Positions 1 to 11,060 of a stretch of DNA of 64,000 bases are shown here, one piece after another. Under the pieces are notes generated by a model, which was given only the letters and a program-made list of their open reading frames with translations, did not search any database and was not told where the DNA came from. This DNA is from Ceratodon purpureus (lineage: Eukaryota > Streptophyta > Bryopsida > Pseudoditrichales > Ditrichaceae), in contig CM026421.1 of the NCBI GenBank assembly GCA_014871385.1, forward strand, positions 21,132,865-21,196,864, written 5' to 3'. Both the position numbers and the translations under genes were made by a program. The first letter of the stretch is position 1. Each line of letters opens with the position of its first letter.

Positions 1-135
1 AAGAAATCGAGACGAGGGTTGGTGTTTTCTCTGTAATTTCATGTTCAAAAAACGTAAATTGCACTGATTCTGTTTCAGAATCCCTGCAGGATTTCATTCT
101 TGATACCGTAATGACCTGGTTGCTTGATATTGCAG

Positions 136-288
136 GGTTTCATAGCAGGTGGGTTCATCTATATGTCAGTAGGTGGAGTCATGCCTAGCATGCATGATCA
201 GGGTTCCTCCCTTGTATCCACTCTTTCTCAACTTGTGCCCATGGTGCTTGGCATGGGTATAGCTGTTGTGATATCTCTTGCTGAGTGA
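136..288 (+). CDS. Last exon of an IAR1/KE4-like ZIP metal transporter (partial)
   Basis: The block starts after a good acceptor (tattgcag) and reads 50 codons in phase 0 to TGA at 286-288. The peptide opens GFIAGGFIYMSVGGVMPSM and ends in a hydrophobic stretch LVPMVLGMGIAVVISLAE. The AGGF-Y motif followed by a last membrane helix is the C-terminus expected of the KE4/SLC39A7 branch of ZIP zinc transporters, called IAR1 in plants, which sit in ER or Golgi membranes. The upstream exons lie outside the window. A perfect donor-like GTGAGT overlaps the stop, so a further exon cannot be excluded. The family assignment rests on recollected C-terminal similarity only. Confidence 0.55.
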   Translation, partial: GFIAGGFIYMSVGGVMPSMHDQGSSLVSTLSQLVPMVLGMGIAVVISLAE

Positions 289-1574
289 GTTTGATGAAAC
301 CACTTTGTTTCACTTGGACATGGAGTGGGCTAGAATGCTAGTCAGATAGAGAATTAAAGGTGCATCTTTTAATTTTCTCTTCCGCTGAAATGCCGTCTTG
401 ATTCTTCATTCTGAAGGGCAGTGTTTTTGAACGCTGACTACCAAAGTGTAATCAAGTTGGTACATTGAGGATCTTCTGGATGATAGTAGCCTTATGGAGC
501 AAGGTAATATCTGGAGCTAGATTTTAGTTAGACAGTTTTCTATATTTCCTTGTAAAAAGCAGAAAGAATTAGAAATTTTCCTCATTTATTTTGGGATGCT
601 TTCAATTACTGCTTATTACAATGAATCTGAGTTATCAATTTTCATGCCTATGTACGTCACGTTTTAAAACGTGATGATCTATGGTTCAGGTAGCTTGTAA
701 TGCTTCCCAAGTGGCTCTACGTCGTATTAGTACAACAATGTCTGGAGTTCACAAATCACTTGGGAGAATCGACGTGGAAAATTATTTTCATATAATCTGC
801 ATTAGCTGTTCACAACGAGATGTTCGTGTAGATGTGACCGCAGACCTGGGCCGCAGACAAAAGAGTCGTGACGATTCATTCGATGACGCAACCTCTTTTC
901 TGATGTTAACATGACGGACGTATTAAGGAGCTGCTGTATCTGGAATCCAGAGTATCATGCCGAAAGAGCAACAGGCTGTAGCACCTAATTGTTCAGATTC
1001 TTCGCGGCTGATAACTTACTTCCAAGGGTCTAGCCTCATGTGAGCTAACTGATTGAAACAGGGGAGCAGCTTGATCTGAGAAGAAGGCAAAACGCACTTG
1101 TTATTAGTATAGGTTTGGTTCCTCATCCATATACGTCTCCGAGTACATGTTTACATGGGTGCTGCGTAATTATAGGCACTTTTTCAATCATTCAGACTTC
1201 TAAGTGACTGGGACAGATACTTGGTGGGGAATATCGATTCTCATCAACTTGGTCACCACCGAGTCCTACAGCAATCAAATCTGGAGAAGATTGCAACTGA
1301 GAAGGTATGTTTGAGCAATTCTCAAAATAAACTCTTGATTCATCGAAAGGGGCGGGAGAAGTACATCCGATTCTCCCTGTAGGATGCAGTACGGTATGAG
1401 GATTCAGCATGATCTGCCGAATAAAATTTTGAAAAATCTGATTACATGTGTTCATGAAGAAGATAATTTCTTAAAAAAATATTCTCATTCAACATTCTGT
1501 TCTTGAAGAGAGGTCTTGGGAGGATCTAATAGAAACCATTGAAGAGTACTGTTCAAGTGTCTTGCTCTTCACAG
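289..1574. other. No supportable gene; possible exon fragments near 1310 and 1380
   Basis: This follows the IAR1-like exon. It probably contains that gene's 3' UTR and an unassigned stretch. Small open stretches exist around 680-914 and 1270-1490, some next to splice-like sites, but none is long or recognisable enough to call. Confidence 0.4.
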
Positions 1575-3330
1575 CATTTACCTGTTCAATGTCCCCATTG
1601 TGAACCAACTGCTGTATACTGATAATTGTGGGAATCGAAATTTGAAAGATCTTCTGGTAAGCAAATTTTAATACTCCTACTCCAATCCATGTTATCTAAT
1701 TGCCTTGACATATTAATGTGAGTTTGATTAGTGTTCGGAAATTGCTTGGAGAACCTGATTTAGAGGTCGATGATACAATAATCCTCAGACAGAATTGCAG
1801 GTTAAGTCTACATTAATGGTACTCCTAGATTTTGTTTTCATTTGTGTTCTTGAGTAAATGGCTAGTTGAACTCCAAAGGTAGATTGTTGGATAATTTCTT
1901 AGATTCTGTGTCTTTGAATTTGAAGAAGTCGGAGTGACAATCGGTCAGTTGAATCAACTAATACCACACAGCTCTGCTACCTCGGCAGGTTGATCTTGCG
2001 AATGACTTCAAGTTGTATGGCGACGTAATTTTTCCTCCGACCATGTAATCGACTTCAATTTTTTCTCTTAACTCTCTTCTGAAAACTGTTGTGATCATTT
2101 TGTGTCCTTACAGTGAAGTTCAAAGGGAACACATCTTTTCATACTTAAACTCGATACTCATACTTGGTGAACGGCCATGGCCCTTGACAGTGAAACAGAT
2201 ACTTTAAGGGTACAGGGCCCAGTGTGATTCTATTGTCAATTCTGTTTGTATTTTACATGATGTATCCCATCAAACGTTACAGTGACTTTCCAACAACTGC
2301 AGTCTACTAAGTGAGATCTAGGGTTAGTAGCAACCCGAGAGTAGCTAGAAGGATGATTGCATTTAAGCAGACCATCAAGTTCATTGATAAACGCTGTAAC
2401 AACTGCTTCTGTGTCGATCTTTCTAGCTACTTGATGTAAAATGAACAACAGGGCCCAGGATTATTAAATACATCGTGGCCTAACTTAAGTGTTGTATGGA
2501 ATTACAGCTGAAGGATTACATGCTGTCCCATTTTGATTTGGTTCCAAACTCGCAACTACCTGTGGTCGAAACAGAAACCATGATAATCGCTCGTTTATCG
2601 GTATACAATGTGTCGAGCCGCTTCGAAGACTGGTTTTCTGTCACTGTCGCCCCCAGCTTGCAGGTACACACAAAATATGTTTTTTACTCAAGCTATAGAA
2701 AGGACTGAAAGAAGGTGCATGTAATTTGCAATATAAACAATTACCAAACAGTCACAGTCAAGCGAGAAAAGTATACCCCAAATCAAGCGTTTGGCACAGG
2801 GGGAGGAGCACACTCAAACGGAAACACTAAACAAGGTCAGCCTCCGTTGTACCTCGTGCGCGGCTTCCTGCTCGCTTTCAATTACATCCAGCAGGCAAGG
2901 TATGTGTGTGACTCGGTTTTCACTATGCTCATGCTGATATGAATTGACCATGAATTCAAGGGCCCATAATGCTGTCTGGAATCCAGCTCACTTACTCATA
3001 CCTCAGCAACAATGCTCACATAAATGTAGCGCCACAAAAACAAAGCCAGCGAGTGGCGTAGTATCGTGTCAAGCTCTTTCAAAGAGCTGTCGAGGAGGCA
3101 CTTTCATTTCCATGTCGCATATGCTTGCGCTATTTCGAAATCATGCTTTGGCTCACATCATCTCCAACTGAGCCATGATGCCTGATGGACCCCTAAACCT
3201 CCTCACGCTAGAGTGGTACTCCATCGACATGCACCGAGGGTCTTCATTTTAATTGCAGCTGGGTATTATTAAGGCGCTATTCATGAGGCAGAATAATGAA
3301 CTGTGGATAAGTGCTTGAGTGCTTGCATCT
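1575..3330 (+). other. Series of exon-like blocks of an unidentified, possibly decayed gene
   Basis: Several short open blocks are bounded by convincing splice signals. These are 1575-1656 (tcacag before, gtaagc after), 1732-1800 (attag / gttaag), 2114-about 2208 (ttacag / gtacag), 2508-2663 (ttacag / gtacac), about 2770-2899 (ends in gtatgt) and one starting at 3007 after cctcag. Translations look like protein, for example VRKLLGEPDLEVDDTIILRQ and LKDYMLSHFDLVPNSQLP. Frames do not join cleanly throughout, and one block ends in an in-frame TAA before its donor, so this may be a broken gene. A loose resemblance to the plant meiotic topoisomerase VI B-like protein (MTOPVIB), such as the L-DY-L-H stretch and a later NAHINVAPQKQ stretch, is suggestive but not enough to name it. 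Confidence 0.3.
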
Positions 3331-4511
3331 CACCCTGGATGATCATGAGATCAGGAATTCGTTATCTGAACGATACAGGAGAACGTTTCAAACGTCGTGA
3401 CGTGCTAATTGATTTGCATATATTCCTGTGGCCAGCATGCATATTACTGCAGGATGTATACATCTGAGGCAGGGAGTGCATATGGTGACCTTTTCACTGG
3501 AGCTGCAGCAGCTGGCTATGTAGCTAGACTATCTGTGTCGCTCAAAGTTTGAGGCCTGATTGCAAGTAAAGCTAATAGCTAGACTCCTGAGGAGAGGCCC
3601 ACCCAAATTCTGGAAGACAGAGAGGGGAGTTGGAAGGAGAAAGACAGATTTATATGCGCATACGGAGGACAAAGATGAGCGACCCACCGTATCATTGTGG
3701 GAGCTGAGTGAAGTGGAGAGATTTTAACCGAAAGTGACCACTGAACAGTGAAAGTGCCTTCTGTAGGAATATGTAGGCAATCTGTGCTACCCCGTGTGGC
3801 TACGCGACCGTATGCCATTATCCATATTAAAGTATGTATTGAGTACTGCTTACTTCACCTCATAATCGTATATGGCTTTTGGGACATATCACTGAAACAA
3901 GCTAATCTAGCTCCGAAAGATGTACAATAATCAATGGGTACTACTGTTGAGAAACGGAAATCTTCGTGTCGACTTGAGAGCTGCATGTGTGTTTCAACTG
4001 CGAGGTGTTAATTTGAGGACTTAGGGTTTTCAGAGCCGACCAAACTTTCTCGATTTTCATGTACAACTTACAACTTCGTCAATAGTGAATTCGGTTTTAG
4101 AGATCAGACCATGCAACTACTACTTGCTATAGAGAATTAATTTTTTCTTGGTAGAGAAATTCTACAGTCCGTATAATATTGTCCCTGTATGTATTGCAGT
4201 CGGTATACTGTTTCAGTTCAAATGTACTTTGCAGGGCGCTTGGGAAAATTGGGTGCAACAACTGAACATCACTCTTGCTTTAGGTGAGACCGATACCATC
4301 TGCTACAGAAAATATGCCTGCATCTGGATGCTCTGAAATTATTCAGAATGGAGGGTCATTCGGGCATCTAAAGGGGAAGCAATTCCTTTCATCTTGTCAC
4401 AGCTAGCTTCTCAGACTCACGAAACCGAAGGTGCTGGAACTGAATTACGAAGCCAGTTATAAGTGAGCTGCCAGTTGACCCCAACTTCTGAGACGGACTA
4501 GTTTTGAGTTG

Positions 4512-5820
4512 ATGGATCAGCCGCAGGAGGGGCAGCAGCGCCAGGTTCATTCGCAGATGAGGAGGAGCTTCAGTTGTCCGGAAGAAATGGCAGCAGCGGA
4601 TGCAATGCAAACGAGGGCAAAGGTTGGAGGGGTGGCCGATTCTCGCCATCCCATCTACAGAGGTGTGAGGAGGAGGCCCTGGGGCATTTGGGTGACCGAA
4701 ATTCGAAGGCCGAAGAAGAAGGCTCGCATTTGGCTAGGCTCTTTCGAAACTGCGGAGATGGCTGCTAGAGCATATGATACTGGTATATTGTAATTCATCT
4801 TCGTCTTTCTCATCTTGAATATTTCAATTTCTCTTGTGCTTAGTCCCTACATTCAGAATATTTTAATGCGCCTGCGCCTTTCAAGTCATGACGACTATCT
4901 ATTGCTTTGTGTTTTCAGCTGCGTTGTGTCTCCGGGGACCTGGCGCTCTCCTTAACTTCCCTAAGCTGGCAAGCTCACTCCCTCAACCACTGGATCTCTC
5001 CGACAAGTGCATTCAAGCAGCTTCCAATGAGGCAGCCAAGCGATTCGCCCGGGAATTGAAGTCCCAGCGCCGTCTCTACCGCCTTCAAGCAGCAGCTGCT
5101 TCTTCGCTGCAAGCCAACACTTCAGATCAAGGTCCTCAGTCTCCCTGCAAGCTGCTAGATGTCACTGCTAGTCCCCACTCCACGGCACCTCACTGTAGGC
5201 CAGAATTGGCACCATGCAAAATCGAGGTGAACGATTACTCAGGCGAGCAGTACTTCTCCAACAGTGCGTGTGACCCCAGAGCATTGGCACCACTAACCCC
5301 TCCAGCTTGCACACCGAACATCGCAAGAGAGTATCCAACAAATCAGATGTTTAGGATTACTCCACCATTTGAACCACGAGCAGGTCCAGATCATCACGTT
5401 ACCATGAATCAAGCAGTCTCCAGCTCGTATCCCACATCGATAGGCACCAACCCATTTGCACCTCAGGCCGGACTCCTCCCCAAGTTGGAAGAAACCAATG
5501 ATTCATCATCAAGGATGACACTCATAGGTGAGGATTCCATTGACAGGTCCATGTCATGCCCGGAGATCTCTCTCGACAGGTTGAAAAACTCGGAAGCCAG
5601 ATGCAGCTCGAGTGCGAGTGAGTCCACCTTAATGTGCACCGAAAGTGGAATGCAGGAGTTCATGGAGGAGGACATGATGTTCAACAATCTGCCTGGATTC
5701 GTTGCCAGTATGTACGCCGGCATGTGCCTGGCTCCTCCCCAAGCTTCTGGTCAGGCGCTTGATGGTGATGATCAAGGCGTGAACTCCATTTGGGAGCTGC
5801 CTCGTCTCTGGAACTTCTAA
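4512..5820 (+). CDS. DREB-type AP2/ERF transcription factor (two exons, 390 aa)
   Basis: Exon 1 is 4512-4782 and exon 2 is 4919-5820. The 136-base intron starts gtatat, ends ttttcag, and splits the AP2 domain in phase 1. The AP2 domain spans roughly residues 55-112: [19 protein letters not shown], then [18 protein letters not shown], then across the junction TAALCLRG and ALLNFP. Valine in WVTEI and the basic KKKARIWLG stretch fit the DREB subfamily (group A-4/A-5 like) rather than classical ERFs. Such nuclear proteins bind DRE/CRT or GCC-like promoter boxes. The C-terminal half is acidic and serine-rich, and the protein ends ELPRLWNF, resembling the LWSY-type activation tail of DREB proteins. 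ATG 4512 is chosen as the first in-frame start. AATAAA at 5845-5850 may be the poly(A) signal. The gene appears intact. Confidence 0.88.
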
Positions 5821-5850
5821 ATGCTAGATGTTGCGCGTGATAAGAATAAA

Positions 5851-6796
5851 TATAAATTCCTGATATCACCGTGCAGTGGGTGGAGGCTGGAGCTGGATCA
5901 GCCGATCTGATGTAGTTATGTAATTTGTCTGAGAACAATTGAATTGCCTGTCTCGACTGCAGATAATAGATGATCATCCAGTACTTTGCAATTATATTTA
6001 CTAGGTCCAATGGTTTTTCCAATACTTTCTGGCAGGCTTTTCGCAACTCTGTAGAAATAACGAGAAAATTTGCAATTCATGCCTTGTCGGGGTAATGAGA
6101 AACATTGCAATTCATGCCATTTGTAAAGAAAACATTAAGAGAGTGTGAAAGATCGCCCTTTACAATGAACTGTAGAATTCCTCTTGGAGCTGATCTGTTC
6201 AGAATTCAGTTGGACGTGTATTTAGCTTAAATGTTTTCCTTCTGTGTGCTATTACTGTGGTTTGTTCACTTGTTTATGTGGGGGAGTATAATTCACTCTT
6301 TGAATTTTACTGTTGTCAAGTCTCAAAAGTGAAAGCGATGAAAGGAAACATGTTCGCAGCATAGCAGACCGGTACATTGAATGTTCAAGTGATTGGTAGC
6401 TGAATTGTGCACCATTTCCTCTTATTCTAATAAAGAAGTATGATGAATGGAAATTATCTAAGTAATAAAGGATTATTTACAAAAATATGATCGATCAGTA
6501 CTTACTTCCACTTGTGGGAAACGCAGCCTGTTCTATCAGGAACTTCGTTGAAACGGTGATCAAAAGACCACCACACTGAATTGTGGTGGAGCTCTGTTCC
6601 GATTTGGTGGAATTTGGCACAGAGAGTTTCCATTTGTAAATATTTAAATCCGCAATTTTTTTTGGTTAGGTTCTTATTTGGAAGATTTCAATGAATGTTT
6701 GATTTTCCATATTTTGATGATGCAATTATATTATAAAGGTGGTGCATTGTAAAGCTACTATAGGTGTGACATGAACCTATAGATGGTCTGAGTAGG
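5851..6796. other. Intergenic, no gene seen
   Basis: This is AT-rich sequence downstream of the DREB-type gene with no supportable coding region or RNA gene. It runs up to the left end of a small foldback transposon. Confidence 0.6.
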
Positions 6797-6935
6797 CACT
6801 AGTGGAAACCATGCCAGCAATGATTAGAACAGGTGACCAGGATGACGACCATTTAACCATAGTCCTGATCATGGTTAGAATGGCCATGATCATGGTCACC
6901 AGTTCTCGTCATTGCGGGCATTGTTTCGACTAGTG
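6797..6935. mobile_element. 139-bp foldback MITE with CACTA-type ends
   Basis: The left end reads CACTAGTGGAAACCATGCC. The reverse complement of the right end reads CACTAGTCGAAACAATGCC. Complementarity continues inward through the AGAAC and GGTGACCA blocks, so nearly the whole element folds into one hairpin. CACTAGTGGAAA is also the terminus of the large CACTA element at 25793, which suggests mobilisation by a related transposase. The 3-bp flanks AGG and AAG agree at two of three bases, an imperfect target duplication. Confidence 0.75.
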
Positions 6936-7227
6936 AAGAACCAAACCTTAACTTCTATGAGGCTTTGCACAAGCTAGTTATTTGGCAAGGAAGGTATAGA
7001 AGAATCAGGGTTACCACAATTGATAGAAACAAGTCATGTAAGACAGAATATAACCTCTATAATGACATTCCTGGACATTTAGATGGTATTGACCCAGCTT
7101 TGTGGAAGTAGGCATGTTGAACCACTGTTCACAACTTTACAGTTCCAAATGAGGAAGTGAACTTCAATCAAATGAGAGAATCACTAAACAGATCAATACA
7201 TGATAAATGGAGACATGAAGAAAATCA

Positions 7228-7674
7228 TTAGGAGCAGTTTGGGGTCTCCAACGGGCCTTTTCCATGCTTTCCGTGCCAAAGTTTTGGGCATGCCCGTGCA
7301 CTTTACCTGCTGGCACCAACTGTGCCAGCAGGTCGCCAAATGCTGCCAGCAGTGACAGCAGTTGGCATTTGGGGGGTCCAGCCAATCGCTTCCCTTCCCC
7401 ACCCCACCCCACCCCACCCCCCCATTGGACAATATAAGCAGTAATGACACTGTCACCGACCGTGTGCCCACTGCTATCACCCCATTGGACAGTACCGGAT
7501 CCTGTTGTAAGCGGATCCTCCTGTCAGCGAATCCTGCTGTCAGCGAGGCGAATTTTGTTGTCAGCGGGCAGGATATCGACCAATGAGATTTCGAAGAGAA
7601 GTGTCAGCGGGCAGGAAGCTCACCTAATCCGGGCTGTCTTACAAGGCCCGTTGGAGACCTGATTTTTCCCCTAA
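7228..7674. mobile_element. 447-bp non-autonomous TIR element (copy 1)
   Basis: The left terminus has TTAGGAGCAG then GGTCTCCAACGGGCC. The right terminus is its complement (GGCCCGTTGGAGACC ... CCCCTAA). The interior contains repeated blocks built on CTGGCACCA and GCCAGCAG and no coding capacity. A related, shorter copy lies at 9910-10250. Target-site duplications are not clear, so I leave the superfamily open; Harbinger/Tourist is the likeliest. It seems to sit in an older, decayed sequence, since flanking bases 7010-7200 and 7690-7890 look like parts of one disrupted unit. Confidence 0.7.
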
Positions 7675-7866
7675 TGATTTCATTTGCCCCACAGTGGAAA
7701 GAGGTGTGGAAGGCAAATAAGAGCAAGAAGAAATTTGCTTCATGTGGTCAATTTGGCATTAGGTTCTAGCCACCAATTCAGAGGGACATACAATCCAAGT
7801 ATAGATAAATTGTGCGTGATTTATCCATTCAAACATGAAAAATCATACATTCACTGCTTCGATGAG

Positions 7867-8036
7867 TGTATCAATGCTAAGGAGGTATAGAATTATTGCT
7901 TTTATTTGATGCATATTCTCCAGAAAGGGATATGCAACCTCTCTGTGCTTCTATGAGTATCAATGCTAAAGAGGTATGGAATTATTGCTTCTATTTGATG
8001 CATATTCTGCAAAAAGGGACATGCAACCTCTCTCTC
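7867..8036. repeat. Two tandem copies of a roughly 90-bp unit
   Basis: The unit beginning GTATCAATGCTAA and running through TTTGATGCATATTCT and ATGCAACCTCTCT occurs at 7867 and again at about 7957, with about 10% difference. It is followed by a CT microsatellite and C-run at 8030-8052. No coding function is evident. Confidence 0.7.
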
Positions 8037-8601
8037 TCTCTCCCCCCCCCCTCTTAGAAGATGGCATTTGCACAGTGAGAGACATGGGAGGTCGGGGAGC
8101 TTACTGGGCTGGTTCACACTAGTTTCCTGCTGGCAAGTGCAAGCACCCTACGTCTGCATGCGGCAGACTATGGATTTTGTTCCCACATCCTACCAACAGG
8201 TAGGTAAATGCACCTTCCATTTTGGTATTTTTTATTTACTTTAATAGGAAGTCCCAAGAGTTCTTATTCATCCAACATTGTCCATTGACAATAGTGTGGG
8301 TTAGATTTGAAGTGTGGCTACTTGAACTTGGAGTGTAGTTAGATATTGTCGGAGTGTGGTTAGAACTTGGATGGACCTCATGATCCTTTTCAATTAGTTT
8401 TATTCCACCATAAAAAAATGTTTGCAACCAAAACTAATATGTTTTTTATTTGTTTTTTATTTACACTTCAAAATTTTAGATTAAAAAAAACCACTAGAAA
8501 GTCTTTGCTGCTAAATCAAAGTAATACATATACTATTAATTATAAGTCAAAATTTTGGTACTAATATGTAGATAAATAAAACTCCCATTCACACTTCAAA
8601 A

Positions 8602-10330
8602 TCAATTTATAGCATGTCTTGGAAAGGGTTTTAACATGTCCTTATTCAAACAAAACAAGTAATGTCTCCTTATTTTTTGTTCAATATAATTGACTCTTGT
8701 AGGGTCTATATCATAAGCAATATCAAAAACAAAGGCAATAACATATAGATGACAAGATAAACTATCTAATTGTTGTTGAACATTAGCCCATTCCATGCGA
8801 GTTACTCCTACATCAATGGCCTTTTTCAATAACGCTTCATGCTCTAAAGTTTCATAAAGTGAGAGGCACCTTGCTGAATCATATAACTTACAGGAATGTA
8901 TGTTGGGATTTATATAAGCAAAAGCCCAATGATTACCTCTCAGATATAATTGTTGTAAACATGGAAGTGTAAGACTTTTATTCTGCTCGGTAGCATAAAT
9001 TCCATTTTGAAATCCTTTGTGCCTCAATTTAGAAATCAATTGTGCCTCAATTTAGAATTCCACAAAATGTCCATGGCTGCATTAATATGTTCATCTCCCA
9101 ACCATGCACTTGATTGCTTCAATTCCTCTTTATGTTGCCATCGCAATTGATATTTCCGTATCCACCATGTTGCTTCAGATTCATCCGGATATCGAGCCTC
9201 ATTTCCACTAATGTCTTCATCTTCTGATTTCTTCCGCTTTTTAGTTCCCACACTTCCACTTCTATCTTCATCTTCTAGTTTCTTCCCCTTCTCCTGAGTT
9301 TCCACATTTGCAGCTACCAAAGCTTCCTATAATTTTTGTCTTCCTCTTTCGAATTCCATTCTATCCATTACTAATTTAAATAGAGTATCAATAGCATTTT
9401 GATTTTGTTCCAAACAAGCTTTTTCAAAATATTTAAGCTTACCTTCATTCAACTTTTTTTTGGATCTATTGATTTCTTGTCCAGTTACTCCATCTTTTTG
9501 TTTGTCTTCAATCCTCTTCTCATTCACCAATTCAGAAGGATCTTTATTTAGATCTTGGCCCAATTTTGAAGCTTTTTTGCTTCCATCACGAGCTCCATCA
9601 AGACCTGCGGTTTTAGGATTGCTCCTCAAAATCCTATCCAGTACGTCGCTTCAAAGAATTGGGCCAATCAACAAAACCCAGACCACTCTTTTCCTCTTTA
9701 AGCTTCTTATTCTTGTATTGTTCTCGTATTGTATCCATCTTGGTTTTGCATTGTTTAGCATCTCTGAAAAAATGCATTCTTCGGCCTCCCAGGTCTCTTA
9801 TACACCTCATTTGCACAATATTCGCACTACAATTTGTCATAGGTAGGTCTCTCCGATTTGACATAATTGTGTTCATATGCGTCCAACAATGCTTCAACTT
9901 CACCTTTCATTAGGAGAAATCTAGGGTCTCTAAAAGGCCTTTGGATTTCCCACGTGCCTAAAATTTTGATGAAACCCGTGCACTCTATCTGCTGGCACCA
10001 ATGGTGCCACGTGTTGCCAACAGTGAATTTCGTGGGTCTAGCCAATCGCTGCCAGCGACGGCGTATGCCACTGTTGTCACCCCATTGGACAGTACGAGCA
10101 GTAATGACGCTGTCAACGCTGTAGCTTCTGACGCTGTCAGCGGGCAAGATATCCACCAATGAGATTACTTAGAGAGGCATGCGTGGGCAGCAAGTTCACC
10201 TACCTCGGGCTGTCTTACAAGGCCTTTTGGAGACCCCACATTTCTCCTAATAAGTCAACTTCTTTCCACAAAATGTAGTTCTTCCAGTATTATCTTCCAC
10301 GGTACCAGCTCCTAAACGATCTTTCGGTGA
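8602..10330 (-). pseudogene. Broken trihelix (Myb-like) plus C48 protease-like protein of the Harbinger element
   Basis: Read from high to low coordinates. A leader (to about 10251) is split from the domain by a nested TIR element. Then comes a trihelix/SANT-like DNA-binding domain: KGEVEALLDAYEHNYVKS, CEYCANEVYKRPGRPKNAFF, RDAKQCKTKMDTIREQYK. A helical linker follows (YFEKACLEQNQNAIDTLFKL), then a Ulp1/C48-like domain starting WLGDEHINAAMDIL. The C48 part keeps the family's His (GNHWAFAYI), Asp (LYDSARC), Gln (NVQQQLDS) and Cys (LSCHLYVIAF). Damage seen: a TAG after YDKL, a shift in a T-run after KNAFF, a shift near 9655, a TAG after RGRQKL, and a 23-bp tandem duplication at 9017-9062 that shifts the protease frame. 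The parts are collinear, so they probably came from one reading frame, although two adjacent genes are possible. Confidence 0.65.
9910..10250. mobile_element. 341-bp non-autonomous TIR element (copy 2), nested
   Basis: The left end reads TTAGGAGAAATCTAGGGTCTC. The complement of the right end reads TTAGGAGAAATGTGGGGTCTC. Interior CTGGCACCA and CAGCG blocks match the element at 7228-7674. It is inserted at the start of the trihelix domain of the Harbinger DNA-binding gene, so it is younger than the Harbinger insertion. Confidence 0.75.
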
Positions 10331-11060
10331 CCGACTTGGAGTTTTCACCCCAATAATATGTAATTTACTACGGATTTTCACCCCATCATTCTGGACATTC
10401 CCACACCCCATTTTGTAAAAATTGCTTAAATCCCACTCAACAAGAAAAATAGATGAAAAGAAATATAATACAACAAGAAAAGTATATGAAAAGACATGTC
10501 TATATAGGTTTATATTCTGAGTAGCCTTTTACTATACTTTTAAAAATAAGAGATGGATATTAAAAATTAAATTAAAGACAAATCATGATTCCATAAATAG
10601 TTAAATAAGGTAAAAGTGATTTTATAAATTAAAATGTGGTTTAATATAGAGGATGATCTATTTTAGGAATACAAATCAATGTCAAAATAAAATGTGGCTA
10701 GAGTTTAACATTTACTTCATATAATATATTTTGATGCTCATAGTTTAGTAAAGTAAAAGTGTCAATTGTAATTTAAAGAGCTTTCGGTCTTTATTACATA
10801 ACATTTTGATACTATCTGTTTGAATATAAATATATTTATTTATAACCTATTACTCTTGATAAATAGTAATCATAGCAAGACAATTTAGAAATTCAATAGC
10901 ACGTAGAAATTTTTTGATGTTACCATTTATGTTGTTTAAAAATTCTTCTATAGAAAACACTTATAAACTACATATTTTTTGTCTCATATTTAGTATACCA
11001 TTGGCTATGAGAAGTGTTTTTCCACCTTGACGGTATTGAAACCCAAATCGAATTGTGTAG
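10331..11060. other. AT-rich interior of the Harbinger element, no gene
   Basis: This spacer lies between the divergent DNA-binding and transposase remnants. It should hold their former promoters, but it is AT-rich and I see no defined motif. Confidence 0.5.
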
